Shown here: positions 43,365-52,013 of the stretch, in pieces
How positions within the stretch are numbered: position 1 is the first letter of the stretch
Layout: the number at the start of each line of letters is the position of its first letter
Assembly (NCBI RefSeq): GCF_023074185.1
Contig: NZ_JADPKY010000111.1
Span: 1 to 54,098 of the forward strand
Length of the DNA: 54,098 nt
Direction of reading: 5' to 3'
From: Bradyrhizobium sp. 132
GTDB lineage: Bacteria > Pseudomonadota > Alphaproteobacteria > Rhizobiales > Xanthobacteraceae
Notes under the pieces: model-generated
Seen by the model: only the letters and a program-made list of their open reading frames with translations
Told to the model about the DNA's origin: nothing
Databases searched by the model: none
Translations under genes and position numbers: made by a program

Positions 43365-44102
43365 CTACCACTTCTCGCCGAAGGGACGAATCTCCAGCTC
43401 GAAGGTCCAGGCGCTCCTGGGCTGCTGATAGAGCAGCCAGTAGGATTCGGCGACCGACGATGGCGGCATCAGGAGGTCGGGATCATCCAGTGCGTTCGGA
43501 CCAAGCGCCTCGATCCGCCGCTGCCGTACCCATTCCGTGTCGACGCCGGAATCGATGATCAGATGCGCAACGTGAATGTTCTTCGGGCCCAATTCGCGCG
43601 CCGCGGCTTGCGCGACCGCCCGCAGGCCGAACTTGGCGCTGGCGAAGGCCGCATAGCCGCTTCCGCCGCGTAAACTCGCCGTCGCACCGGTGAAGAAGAT
43701 ATTGCCCTGACCGCGCGGCAGCATCAGGCGCGCGGCCTCACGGCCGGCGAGGAAGCCGGAGTAGCAAGCCATTTCCCACACCTTGCGGAACACCCGCTCG
43801 GTCGTGTCCAGAATCGGAAAATTGACGTTGGCGCCGATGTTGAAGATGCAAACCTCGAGCGGCGCATGCTTGTCGGCATCGCCGAGGAAGGAGATGATCT
43901 CGTCTTCCTTGCGCGCATCGAGCGCGCGCGCGTGAATTTCGCCGCCGGCCTTCTCGACCTCCTTGACCAGCGGTTCGAGCTTGGCGCCGTCGCGGCGTCC
44001 CGCAAACACCGTAAAGCCCTCGGAGGCGAACTTCTTTGCAATCTCGCTGCCGATATAATCACCGGCGCCGATCACGGCCACGGTCGCGTTTCTCTTTTGC
44101 AA
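43365..44102 (-). CDS. SDR-family protein lacking the catalytic Tyr (subgroup 10-like), copy 1
   Basis: 245 residues. Nucleotide motif VIGAGDYIGSEIA (not the usual TGxxxGxG), then FNIGANVN and FFTGATASLRGG. Where classical SDRs have YxxxK, this reads FASAK: Phe replaces Tyr, Lys is kept. This is the mark of a recognised SDR subgroup with incomplete catalytic residues. The start is a TTG at 44102 with GGGAGA upstream. It sits between the CoA ligase and the dehydrogenases and has a close paralogue in the divergent operon at 45954. It may bind rather than oxidise its CoA-linked substrate, or use another mechanism. Confidence 0.9.
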   Translation of the reverse strand: MQKRNATVAVIGAGDYIGSEIAKKFASEGFTVFAGRRDGAKLEPLVKEVEKAGGEIHARALDARKEDEIISFLGDADKHAPLEVCIFNIGANVNFPILDTTERVFRKVWEMACYSGFLAGREAARLMLPRGQGNIFFTGATASLRGGSGYAAFASAKFGLRAVAQAAARELGPKNIHVAHLIIDSGVDTEWVRQRRIEALGPNALDDPDLLMPPSSVAESYWLLYQQPRSAWTFELEIRPFGEKW

Positions 44103-44121
44103 GGGTCTTCTCCCGGTCAGG

Positions 44122-45726
44122 TTAGATCTGTTGTGTGCGAAGCGGGACGATCGGCGCCGGAGGGACTCCGCCCTCCGCGCGCAAGGACTCCGCGAGCTTG
44201 TGCTTGAGTATCTTGCCCGTAGACGTCGCCGGCAAGGCGTCGAGAACGATGATTTCGGACGGCCGCTTGTAGGAGGTGAGCTGGATCCGGACGAAGCTCA
44301 TGAGATCCGCCGGCGTCACCTGCGCCCCCGGCAGCAATTGCACAAAAGCCACGATATCTTCATTGCCGTCTGCGGCACGGCCGACCACCGCGCATTGCAC
44401 GACGTCCTTGTGCGAACTGAGGACCGCTTCGACCTCGGCGGGGTAGACGTTGAAGCCCGAGCGGATGATCATTTCCTTGGTGCGACCGACAATATAGAGG
44501 CAATCGCCGTCGAAACGGGCTAGATCGCCGGTATTGAACCAGCCTTCGCTGTCGATCACTTTGGCCGTCAGCTCCGGGGCGCGGTAATAGCCCCGCATCA
44601 CGTTGCGCCCGCGGACGTGGAGCTCTCCGACTTCTCCCTTCGACGCCGGTCTGCCGTCGAGAGTCCGGATGCGCCCCTCTATTCCCGGCAGCAGCGTGCC
44701 GACCGCCTGATCGGCACGCGGTGCGTCGAAGCGCACGCCCGATATCCCCGGCGAACATTCAGTGATCCCGTAGCCGTTGAGAAGCGGCAGGCCGAGCTCC
44801 TGCTCCACTCGCGATTTCAGATTGAGATCGAGCGGCGCGCCGGCCACGGCGATCAAGCGCAACGAGCCAGGATCGAGCCGATGCAGACCCGACACACTCT
44901 TGTACTCCAGCAGGCGCTGATAGGTGGCGGGTACGCCGTTGAGGATGGTTATCCCCTCCTCCGCCAGCGCCTTTGCCGTCGCCGCGGGATCAAATTTGCT
45001 GACCATCCGCACCGTGCCGCCGACCATCAAGGTCATGATCAGGAGCGAGATGCCGACGATATGCGAGATTGGCAACACCAGGTAGATCTTGTCGTCTCGA
45101 TTCATCTTGCGGAAATGCGCTGTGGTCCTGGCGCTGATCAGAAAATTGTCATGAGAGAGCATCACGCCCTTCGGCGTCCCCGTGGTGCCCGACGTGTAGA
45201 TCAGCACCGCAACTTGCTTCGCGGGGTCCGCTTCCACCGGCTCGACCGTTGCATTTTCGTTGAGTGGCCCGACGCCGATGTTCGGCAGCGGGCCCAACTG
45301 CCTGTTCTCCGCGCCTAGGCGCGATGCGTGGACTGCGGCCTCCTTCGAAACATCCGATGCAAAGAACATCCGGCGGGCGCCGCTGTGGTCGCGAATCTGG
45401 TCGAGCTCCCGCGCTGACAATCGCGGGTTGGCGACGATTGCCCAGGCGTCGATCCGGCTCGCCGCAAGGAGCAAGGCCGCCAGCGAAATGCAATTTTCGC
45501 TGACGATGATCATCCGATCGCCTGCTCGCACCCCGAGTGAGGAGAGGACGGCGGCTGTCTCGCTGACCCGCTTGTCCAGGTCACGATAGCTCCAGCCGAC
45601 GCCGCCTTCGACCAGAGCGATTCGATCCGGGGCATCGGCGGCATGGTCGGCCGTCACGTCATGGATGCGGCGCGGCAACCCTACAGCAATCTCATCGAGA
45701 TCGATCGCCTCTGAAAGACCCGCCAC
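44122..45726 (-). CDS. AMP-dependent acyl-CoA synthetase
   Basis: 534 residues of the ANL superfamily. AMP motif YTSGTTGTPKGVMLSHDN, NGYGITECSPG, then GWFNTGDLARFDGDCLYIVGRTKEMIIRSGFNVYPAEVE and the C-terminal catalytic Lys in TSTGKILKHKL. It activates an acid to its acyl-CoA using ATP. The GTG at 45726 was chosen because GGGAG is seven bases upstream; a GTG at 45732 is too close to it. It is the first gene of a six-gene leftward operon and its promoter carries operator site A (45781-45809). Confidence 0.93.
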   Translation of the reverse strand: MAGLSEAIDLDEIAVGLPRRIHDVTADHAADAPDRIALVEGGVGWSYRDLDKRVSETAAVLSSLGVRAGDRMIIVSENCISLAALLLAASRIDAWAIVANPRLSARELDQIRDHSGARRMFFASDVSKEAAVHASRLGAENRQLGPLPNIGVGPLNENATVEPVEADPAKQVAVLIYTSGTTGTPKGVMLSHDNFLISARTTAHFRKMNRDDKIYLVLPISHIVGISLLIMTLMVGGTVRMVSKFDPAATAKALAEEGITILNGVPATYQRLLEYKSVSGLHRLDPGSLRLIAVAGAPLDLNLKSRVEQELGLPLLNGYGITECSPGISGVRFDAPRADQAVGTLLPGIEGRIRTLDGRPASKGEVGELHVRGRNVMRGYYRAPELTAKVIDSEGWFNTGDLARFDGDCLYIVGRTKEMIIRSGFNVYPAEVEAVLSSHKDVVQCAVVGRAADGNEDIVAFVQLLPGAQVTPADLMSFVRIQLTSYKRPSEIIVLDALPATSTGKILKHKLAESLRAEGGVPPAPIVPLRTQQI

Positions 45727-45780
45727 CGCCACACTCCCGAAAAACGTGCGCCGCCTTTTTGCCGCGGTGCAGTGGCGTGG

Positions 45781-45809
45781 AGTTAACGTTCTTTTTTAGA
45801 ACTCGTCAA
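45781..45809 (-). promoter_or_regulatory. Operator site A within promoter of the acyl-CoA operon
   Basis: Minus strand: -35 TTGACG (45809-45804), then AGTTCT and AGAAC arms flanking A5 (45803-45788), then a -10-like TTAACT (45786-45781). The arms are perfect over five bases and the operator is centred in the spacer at 45795. The same arrangement occurs at 49382-49410 and 53385-53414. On the plus strand a half-site AGAACT (45928-45933) lies just before the divergent SDR gene. Confidence 0.78.
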
Positions 45810-45953
45810 TCGCTAATCCTGACTTGGCTCTCTCGTTTCATCTGGACAGCAAACCTGCCGCTTTCCGACAGTTTATAGAATTCTGTTTTACAACGCCGCC
45901 GACAACAAGTATCTCTAGTACCAAATAAGAACTTATACCAACGGGAGAAACGG

Positions 45954-46694
45954 ATGGAAAATCGCGGCGTAGCAATACTCGTTGGCGCAGGCGACGCCAT
46001 CGGCGCGGCCGTCGCCCGGCGGTTCGCCAATGGCGGCTATACGGTTTGTGTCTGCCGGCGTGACGCGGCGAAATCCGAAGCACTGGTAGATGAACTCGCC
46101 GCTGTGGGCCACCGCATTCACGCGTTCAGCGTCGATGCTCGTCGAGAAGCCGAGGTCCAGAAGCTCTTTGCCGAGGTCGAAAGGAATATCGGACCGATCG
46201 AGGTCTGCCTTTTCAATGCCGGATCTAACGTCAACAAGCTGCTGACGGACACCACGGAAAAGCTTTTCTTCAAGGCGTGGGAACTGGCCTGCTATGCCGG
46301 ATTCCTGGTCGGACGCGAGGCAGCGCGTGTCATGCTTCCGCGCGGACGCGGTACCATCTTCTTCACCGGGGCAACCGCCAGCATCCGAGGCGGCCGGGGT
46401 TTTGCGGCGTTCTCCTCGGCGAAATTCGGCCTCCGCGCGGTAGCCCAGGCCATGGCGCGCGAGCTTGGACCGAAGAATATCCACGTCGTCCACCTCATTA
46501 TCGACGCCGGCGTGGACAGCGAGGCCATTCACCAGCGCATGAAAGCGGCGAAAGGAATCGAGGCAAGCGATATCCCCCCGGACAGCCTGACGAAGACGTC
46601 CTCTATTGCCGAAGCGTATTGGTTCGCCCATCAGCAAAGCCGCGACGGCTGGACCCATGAACTCGACCTTCGCCCGTCAGTGGAGAAATGGTGA
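45954..46694 (+). CDS. SDR-family protein lacking the catalytic Tyr, copy 2
   Basis: 246 residues, clear paralogue of the protein at 43365-44102: LVGAGDAIGAAVA, FNAGSNVN, FFTGATASIRGG and FSSAKFGLRAVAQAMARELGPKNIHVVHLIIDAGVD are nearly shared. Again Phe replaces the catalytic Tyr of YxxxK. GGGAG precedes the ATG. It is divergent from the acyl-CoA operon across the site A region and coupled to a GST gene (TGATG overlap). The duplicated pair in both arms suggests two related intermediates or a mixed dimer. Confidence 0.9.
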   Translation: MENRGVAILVGAGDAIGAAVARRFANGGYTVCVCRRDAAKSEALVDELAAVGHRIHAFSVDARREAEVQKLFAEVERNIGPIEVCLFNAGSNVNKLLTDTTEKLFFKAWELACYAGFLVGREAARVMLPRGRGTIFFTGATASIRGGRGFAAFSSAKFGLRAVAQAMARELGPKNIHVVHLIIDAGVDSEAIHQRMKAAKGIEASDIPPDSLTKTSSIAEAYWFAHQQSRDGWTHELDLRPSVEKW

Positions 46695-47368
46695 TGAGCA
46701 CAACGGATCTCACCCTGTGGGGCGCCGGTACGAGCCGCACGATCCGTGCGCACTGGGCCATGCACGAACTTGGCTTGTCTTACAGCGTCAAGCCGATCGG
46801 GCCACGGACAGGCGAGACCAAGACCGCTGAATACACCAGGCTCAATCCCCGCCAGAAGATCCCGCTGCTGCAGGACGGCGACTTCTGTATCGGCGAAAGT
46901 GCTGCGATCGTTGCCTATCTGTCGCGGATGTATTCCACGCCGGAATGCTCGTTGATTCCAGACGCCGCCCGCGATTACGCCGCGTGGCTCGAATGGTGCT
47001 TCTTTATCGTGGCCGAACTCGATTCCACGAGCCTTTACGTCATGCGCCGCCACCGCGCGGATGCGCTGGGACACATTTATGGAGTTGCGCCCGAGGTCGT
47101 CGCACAAGCCGGGGAATACTTCCGGCAACAATTGCGACACGTGGAGGTCGCGCTGGCAGACGGCCGGACGTTCTTGATGGGTCAGCAATTCACCAGCGCC
47201 GACATCCTCCTCGCGACGTGTCTGGACTGGGCCGTCGCTTACGGCGTCGACATTTGCGACAACGCGCAACCCTACCTTGAACACATCAAAGGCCGAGAAG
47301 CCTATCGGCGCGCCGTCGAGGCCAACGTTCCGACGGGACCGATTACGGCGGCGGCGGCGAAGATCTGA
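46694..47368 (+). CDS. Glutathione S-transferase
   Basis: 224 residues. The N-terminal thioredoxin-fold domain has SRTIRAHWAMHELGLSYSVKPIG, NPRQKIPLLQDGDFCIGESAAIVAYLSRM (the Pro and Glu-Ser glutathione contacts); the C-terminal helical domain ends FTSADILLATCLDWAV. The ATG at 46694 overlaps the SDR stop and has GGAG eight bases upstream. It probably conjugates or reduces a substrate of the surrounding pathway with glutathione. It is convergent with the CoA-transferase gene. Confidence 0.92.
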   Translation: MSTTDLTLWGAGTSRTIRAHWAMHELGLSYSVKPIGPRTGETKTAEYTRLNPRQKIPLLQDGDFCIGESAAIVAYLSRMYSTPECSLIPDAARDYAAWLEWCFFIVAELDSTSLYVMRRHRADALGHIYGVAPEVVAQAGEYFRQQLRHVEVALADGRTFLMGQQFTSADILLATCLDWAVAYGVDICDNAQPYLEHIKGREAYRRAVEANVPTGPITAAAAKI

Positions 47369-47401
47369 GAGCCTCTCGGCGGTCGCGAGAAGGGCTTCGG
47401 A

Positions 47402-48601
47402 TCAGACGGCCACGCGCAAGCTGCGTTCGGCGACCATCCTGTCGATGGCGCCGTCGTCGTAGCCAAGCTCGCGCAACACCTCGCGCGAGTGCTCGCCGAC
47501 CCGCGGCGCAGGTCCGCCGATCGCGGCTTCATTAATTTCGAAGCGAGCCGCCGGCTTCGGCTGCCTCACCCGGCCGACCTTCGGCTGATCGAATTCCGCG
47601 ATGATGCCGCGCGCGACCACCTGCTCGTTGTGAATGATTTCGCCTCGCCGCAATATTGGCGCGCACGGGACGTCCGCGGCATCCAGCCGCTCCAGCCATT
47701 CGGCGGTCGTGTGCTGGGCGATATACTCCGCCATCTTGTTGATCCGCGCGGTGGCGTTGACCGAACGCGCCGACGGCGTCGCAAACCGGGGATCTTTGGC
47801 AAGCTCGGGATCGCCGGAGGCACGGCAAAATCCCTGCCATTCGGAATCGGAAATGGTGCCGGCGGTGATGTAACCGTCGCTGGTCTTGAACACCAGATCC
47901 GGCCGGTCATTCGGATCGGCAGCCGCCGCCTCGGCGCCGACCACGGTGTACTGCATCATGCCTTCCGGCCACAGGTACGAGATCATCACATCCAGCATCG
48001 CAACCTGGATGTGGTCGCCCTGCCCGGTCTTCTCGCGCGCATAGAGCGCGGCCGCCACCGCCTGCGCGGTGAACACGGCGGTGGTCTTGTCGCATACGAT
48101 GGTGCGGATCATCTGCGGCCGGTTCGTGACCGGCTGCGACTGGATATCGGCGAAGCCCGACAGGCCCTGGATGATCGGATCATAGACGCGCTTCTTCACA
48201 TACGGACCGGTATCGCCGACTCCGCTGATCGAAACGTAGATCAGGCGCGGATGGCGCTGACGCAATTCCTCCGTGCCGAGACCGAGGCGCTCCATGGTGC
48301 CGGGCCGGAAGTTCTGCACCAGCACATCCGCCTGCGCGATCAGCCTGCCGAGCACCTCGCGACCGGCGAGGCTCTTGACGTCGATCGACAGCGAACGCTT
48401 GCCGCGGTTCGAGGAGATGAACAGCGCCGAAAATTCTCCATCCTTGTCGATGGTGGCACGGCTGCGGCGGGTGATATCGCCACCGATCGGCTCGATCTTC
48501 AGCACGTCGGCGCCCTGATCCGCCAGGAACATGGTCGCAAAGGGACCCGACACGACGCCAGTCAGATCGAGGACACGAACACCGCTAAGCGGGCCAGGCA
48601 T
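47402..48601 (-). CDS. CaiB/BaiF family III CoA-transferase
   Basis: 399 residues. GVRVLDLTGVVSGPFATMFLADQGADVLKIEP at the N-terminus, DVLVQNFRPGTMERLGLG, then ISGVGDTGPYVKKRVYDPIIQGLSG, in which the Asp of YDP is the expected acyl-accepting residue. It moves CoA between acids without ATP. AGGGAGA precedes the ATG at 48601. It lies downstream of the isomerase-like gene in one leftward unit behind operator site B. Confidence 0.94.
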   Translation of the reverse strand: MPGPLSGVRVLDLTGVVSGPFATMFLADQGADVLKIEPIGGDITRRSRATIDKDGEFSALFISSNRGKRSLSIDVKSLAGREVLGRLIAQADVLVQNFRPGTMERLGLGTEELRQRHPRLIYVSISGVGDTGPYVKKRVYDPIIQGLSGFADIQSQPVTNRPQMIRTIVCDKTTAVFTAQAVAAALYAREKTGQGDHIQVAMLDVMISYLWPEGMMQYTVVGAEAAAADPNDRPDLVFKTSDGYITAGTISDSEWQGFCRASGDPELAKDPRFATPSARSVNATARINKMAEYIAQHTTAEWLERLDAADVPCAPILRRGEIIHNEQVVARGIIAEFDQPKVGRVRQPKPAARFEINEAAIGGPAPRVGEHSREVLRELGYDDGAIDRMVAERSLRVAV

Positions 48602-48676
48602 GGCTTTCTCCCTGAGCTTACTTTTGATTTTTGGTCCGGGTGCTTGGCTTTCGCCTCAACCGGACAGCCGGCGCCG

Positions 48677-49309
48677 CTAGGCGGTCTTGGGAAGGGGTTG
48701 CCTGGTCTGTTCGACGATCGACTCCTCGACGTCGCGGATCTGGTCCTTGCCGAAGAACATCTCCTTTCCGACGAAGAATGTCGGCGAACCGAATGCCCCC
48801 CGGCTCACGGCGTCGTTGGTCAGATCGATCAGCCTCTTCTTGACGTCGTCCTGCTGCGCACGTGCGAGCAGCCGGTCGATATCGATGCCCGAGGAGGTAA
48901 AAGCACGCCGGAAGATTTCGAGGTCGTCCATCTTCTTGGGCTCTTCCCACATGTGATGGTAGGCGGCGCGGAAATAGGGCTGGAACACACCTTCGAATTG
49001 CGCAGCGACAGCACCGCGCATCAGCATCAGCGTGTTGACGGGGAAGAACGAGCTCTGGCGGAATTTCGTGATGTTGTGGCGACGGATAAATCGCTGGGTC
49101 TCCAGCGCCTGGTATTCCGGCTTGTTCTTGATGCCACGGAGCGAGTCGAACGGCGACATGTTGCCCGTCGCCTTGTAGATGCCGCCAAGCAAAACCGGGA
49201 CATACTCGAATTTCACCCCGGTGCGCTGCTCGATCCCCGGGATGGCGACTTCCGCCAGATAAGCATTGGGACTGCCGAAATCGAATTGAAATTCAACCTT
49301 CAGGGGCAT
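48677..49309 (-). CDS. 2-hydroxychromene-2-carboxylate isomerase-like (DsbA/kappa-GST family) protein
   Basis: 210 residues. VEFQFDFGSPNAYLAE at the N-terminus, NKPEYQALETQRFIRRHNIT, FPVNTLMLMRGAVAAQ and GAFGSPTFFVGKEMFFGKDQIRDVEE at the C-terminus are family motifs. The active-site position holds SPN, a Ser as in HCCA isomerases and kappa GSTs, not the CxxC of DsbA. These enzymes use glutathione to isomerise aromatic ring-cleavage products. GGGAGAGG precedes the ATG. First gene after operator site B. Confidence 0.9.
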   Translation of the reverse strand: MPLKVEFQFDFGSPNAYLAEVAIPGIEQRTGVKFEYVPVLLGGIYKATGNMSPFDSLRGIKNKPEYQALETQRFIRRHNITKFRQSSFFPVNTLMLMRGAVAAQFEGVFQPYFRAAYHHMWEEPKKMDDLEIFRRAFTSSGIDIDRLLARAQQDDVKKRLIDLTNDAVSRGAFGSPTFFVGKEMFFGKDQIRDVEESIVEQTRQPLPKTA

Positions 49310-49381
49310 GTCGGCCTCTCCCGGAAAACGCGTTGGATGGTGAGGTTCGACGGTCGGCCAGTCGAACCCAGGCTGCTGATT

Positions 49382-49410
49382 ATTGATACAGTTCTAAAAA
49401 CGAACTGTCA
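49382..49410 (-). promoter_or_regulatory. Operator site B within promoter of the isomerase-CoA-transferase unit
   Basis: Minus strand: -35 TTGACA (49410-49405), -10 TATCAA (49387-49382), 17-base spacer. The spacer holds arms CAGTTC (49388-49393) and GAACTG (49401-49406), perfect over six bases, centred at 49397. It also lies 140 bases before the HxlR gene, allowing self-regulation. Confidence 0.8.
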
Positions 49411-49547
49411 ATTCCGACGTAATCCCTGCTGTTTTATCCTGCTTGGCAAGGGATTGTTTCGAGTTAGGTACCGATCTAGAATGGTAGCGGGACCAAAAGC
49501 TCCCTGGACGATTCGAGCGGAAGCCGCGAGCAGACTGGAGATCTTGA

Positions 49548-50060
49548 ATGAAATGGGGTGAGCTGGAGGAAGAGCCGTGCTCGATGGCCCGGACCATCGG
49601 CGTGATCGGCGATCGCTGGACCCTCATGATTCTGCGTGAGTGCTTCCTGCGCACACGCCGCTTCGAGGGATTTCAATCTTCGCTCGGTATCACACGCCAT
49701 CTGCTCGCCGAACGGCTGAAGAAGCTGGTCCGGCAGGGCGTGTTGCGTCGTATCCCCTATCAGGACTCGCCCAAGCGGCACGAATACATCCTCACCCAGA
49801 AGGGGCTCGATCTCTATCCGATCATGATGGCGATCGTGCACTGGGGCGACACTCATATGGTCGACGCGCGCGGGCGGCCTTTGCTGCATCAACACCGCAA
49901 ATGCGGCAAGGACTTCGATCCGGTCATGATTTGCTCCGAATGCGGCGAACCGCTTTCGGCCAAGGAGGTTCATACCCACCCCGGCCCCGGTGCTCGCCGC
50001 ACCCCGGCAATAGCGGCGCCAGAGAAGCCGAAGGCAAAGACCCGCCGGAGCGCCGCCTGA
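49548..50060 (+). CDS. HxlR-family transcriptional regulator with Cys-rich C-terminus
   Basis: 170 residues. The winged helix has CSMARTIGVIGDRWTLMILRECF, FEGFQSSLGITRHLLAERLKKLVRQGVLRRIPYQDSPKRHEYILTQKGLDL, an HxlR/MarR fold. C11 sits at the position of the conserved HxlR Cys. Beyond the fold, KCGKDFDPVMICSECGEPL holds C119, C129 and C132 (with His 115, 117), a possible zinc or thiol-sensing motif, followed by a Lys/Pro/Ala tail. GGAG is seven bases before the ATG. It is the best local candidate for binding the operators at 45788, 49388 and 53392. Confidence 0.9.
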   Translation: MKWGELEEEPCSMARTIGVIGDRWTLMILRECFLRTRRFEGFQSSLGITRHLLAERLKKLVRQGVLRRIPYQDSPKRHEYILTQKGLDLYPIMMAIVHWGDTHMVDARGRPLLHQHRKCGKDFDPVMICSECGEPLSAKEVHTHPGPGARRTPAIAAPEKPKAKTRRSAA

Positions 50061-50119
50061 GGTCGATCGCTCGAGAGCGCATCGAAAGCCGCAACGGTAG
50101 CGAACGGCTGAACCAGCCC

Positions 50120-51922
50120 TCAGACCCGGATCACGTCTTGACGTGCCTCGTTGCAGTATAGACGTTCCACCAGTTCAGAGCGGTGTTTCAGCACCGCACG
50201 TTGATTGACATAGGCCTTGTCGGTGATTTCTCCTGCCGCCAATGACGGCGCGTCCTTCAGCAGCGAGAAAGAACAAATTGCTTCACTGCTTCCAACGGTC
50301 TCGTTGTACTCCTGAAGACGATCCTTCAAAAACTGGAGCACGAGACGGTCGCTGGTCAGATCCGGGGCCGGGGTTTTCGAAATCCTCGCCGCCTCGGTGG
50401 GATTCAACCAGCAGAGCAGCGCGCACGATTCACGATTTTCTCCCGCGACGACGATGTCCAGCAATACGCCACGCGTTGCCGCCAGGAGTGCCGCGCGCAT
50501 ATTCCCGATCGTGACCCACGTGCCGTTCGCGAGTTTGAAATTTTCGGAGATTCTGCCGGTGAACCGCAGGCCGCGCTCCGGCTTCTCGGGATCCAGAAAC
50601 GAGACCGTGTCGCCGATGCGGTAGAATCCTTCCTCGTCGAAAGCCTGCTCCGTCAAATCCGGCCTTCCGAGATAACCGGGAGTGACGTTGGGTCCCTTGA
50701 TCCTGACCTCGTAGGTATCGGACACAGGGATCAGTTTCAGTTGCAGGCCTGGCGCTGGAAGACCGATCTCTCCCGGCTGATCGGTCGCCCAATGGGTGGT
50801 GGCGATTGTCGGGGCCGTTTCGGTGGTGCCGTAGCCGGACATGACCGGAATTCGCCGGCCGGTGGCCGCAAACGTCAATCGATAGAGTTTTTCCAGCGTG
50901 GCCTGTGAAATGGCGGCGCCGGCATAGCTTAGCCGATCCATCCTTTTGAACACGCTGGCACCAAGATCAAGGTCGTTCTCGATCGCGTCGCACAGGAGAT
51001 TATAGCCGGCAGGTACGTTGAACATGGCGGTCGGCGAAATCTCCTTGAGATTTGCAACCGTCTTGTGGAAGAGCTGCGGCAGCGGCCGGCCATCGTCGAT
51101 GTAGAGCGTCCCGCCGTTCTTGAGAATGCCGTGAAGGATGACGTTGCTGCCCATCGTATGGTGCCAGGGCAGCCACTCCACCTGAACCGGCGCTTCCGGA
51201 GGTGACACCAGCAGGCTCCCCATTTGCAGGGAGCTTGCCATCATGCGGTGGGTGTTGAGCACGCCTTTCGGGAAGCCGGTCGAACCGGACGTGAAGAGAA
51301 TTTTGGCGACGGCATCGCAAGACACGGCGCGTGATGCCCGCTCAAACCCTTCGCTCCCGGTTCGCGCCGCAAGGGTGCGGAAAGGCACCGTATCCGGCGC
51401 ACCATCGACGCTGATCCAGGCCGCTTCCGCCAACTCGGGAATGGCGCGGCCCGCGGAAAAATCGCGTCCGCTCTGAACAAAAACAAAATTCGGGCGCAGC
51501 GTTTCCGCGATATCCTTGAGACGAGCCAGGCCGCCGGGCATCAGAGTGTAGTTTGGCGATATTGGCGCCAGGATGACCCCGATCGACATGGCCGCAAACG
51601 AGATCACCGCGTTCTCGATCGAGTTTCCTGACAGGACTGCCAGCTTGTCGGCGGGCTTTACGCCCATATCGATCAGGCTTTGGCCGGCTGCCTGGACCTG
51701 CGACCATGCCTCGCCATAGGTGATCTCGTCCCATCCACCCCCGGCATTGCGTTGCGCAAGGAAAACTCGGTCCGGAACGGCAGCTGCCCAACTCGGCAGA
51801 AAATCGGTGACGCGCCAGTCGCACGGCGCCCATTCGAGGGGCGAACGCAAGATCAGCGCGCCGTCGGGGCGACGCTCGATGCGAACCTCCCGCGGCGCAA
51901 AATTCAGAGCCTTCGTCGACAT
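50120..51922 (-). CDS. Feruloyl-CoA synthase-like acid-CoA ligase
   Basis: 600 residues of the ANL superfamily, feruloyl-CoA synthase type: WDEITYGEAWSQVQAAGQSL, FTSGSTGFPKGVLNTHRMMASSLQM, WLPWHHTMGSNVILHG, SGYGTTETAPT, GLRFTGRISENFKLANGTWV and the C-terminal AGEITDKAYVNQRAVL with the catalytic Lys. It activates a (hydroxy)cinnamate-like acid to its CoA thioester with ATP; the real substrate is not proven. GGAG lies nine bases before the ATG. It follows the binding-protein gene and shares its promoter (site C). Confidence 0.9.
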   Translation of the reverse strand: MSTKALNFAPREVRIERRPDGALILRSPLEWAPCDWRVTDFLPSWAAAVPDRVFLAQRNAGGGWDEITYGEAWSQVQAAGQSLIDMGVKPADKLAVLSGNSIENAVISFAAMSIGVILAPISPNYTLMPGGLARLKDIAETLRPNFVFVQSGRDFSAGRAIPELAEAAWISVDGAPDTVPFRTLAARTGSEGFERASRAVSCDAVAKILFTSGSTGFPKGVLNTHRMMASSLQMGSLLVSPPEAPVQVEWLPWHHTMGSNVILHGILKNGGTLYIDDGRPLPQLFHKTVANLKEISPTAMFNVPAGYNLLCDAIENDLDLGASVFKRMDRLSYAGAAISQATLEKLYRLTFAATGRRIPVMSGYGTTETAPTIATTHWATDQPGEIGLPAPGLQLKLIPVSDTYEVRIKGPNVTPGYLGRPDLTEQAFDEEGFYRIGDTVSFLDPEKPERGLRFTGRISENFKLANGTWVTIGNMRAALLAATRGVLLDIVVAGENRESCALLCWLNPTEAARISKTPAPDLTSDRLVLQFLKDRLQEYNETVGSSEAICSFSLLKDAPSLAAGEITDKAYVNQRAVLKHRSELVERLYCNEARQDVIRV

Positions 51923-52013
51923 CGAGATGGTCTCCGTAATTGCTGGAAAGACAATCGCGCGGGCGGCCGGTACGCAGGCCGTGCCGGATACGCCACCTCG
52001 CCGGTTGCGCGCT

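Noticed and set aside
45868..45886. ACAG-N11-CTGT palindrome as a fourth operator of the AGTTCT-N5-AGAACT type
   Set aside because: Arm sequence and spacing differ from the three good sites; only a half-site at 45928-45933 resembles them.
47489..49561. 690-codon rightward open frame
   Set aside because: Antisense to the CoA-transferase and isomerase-like genes and running across operator site B; no domain.
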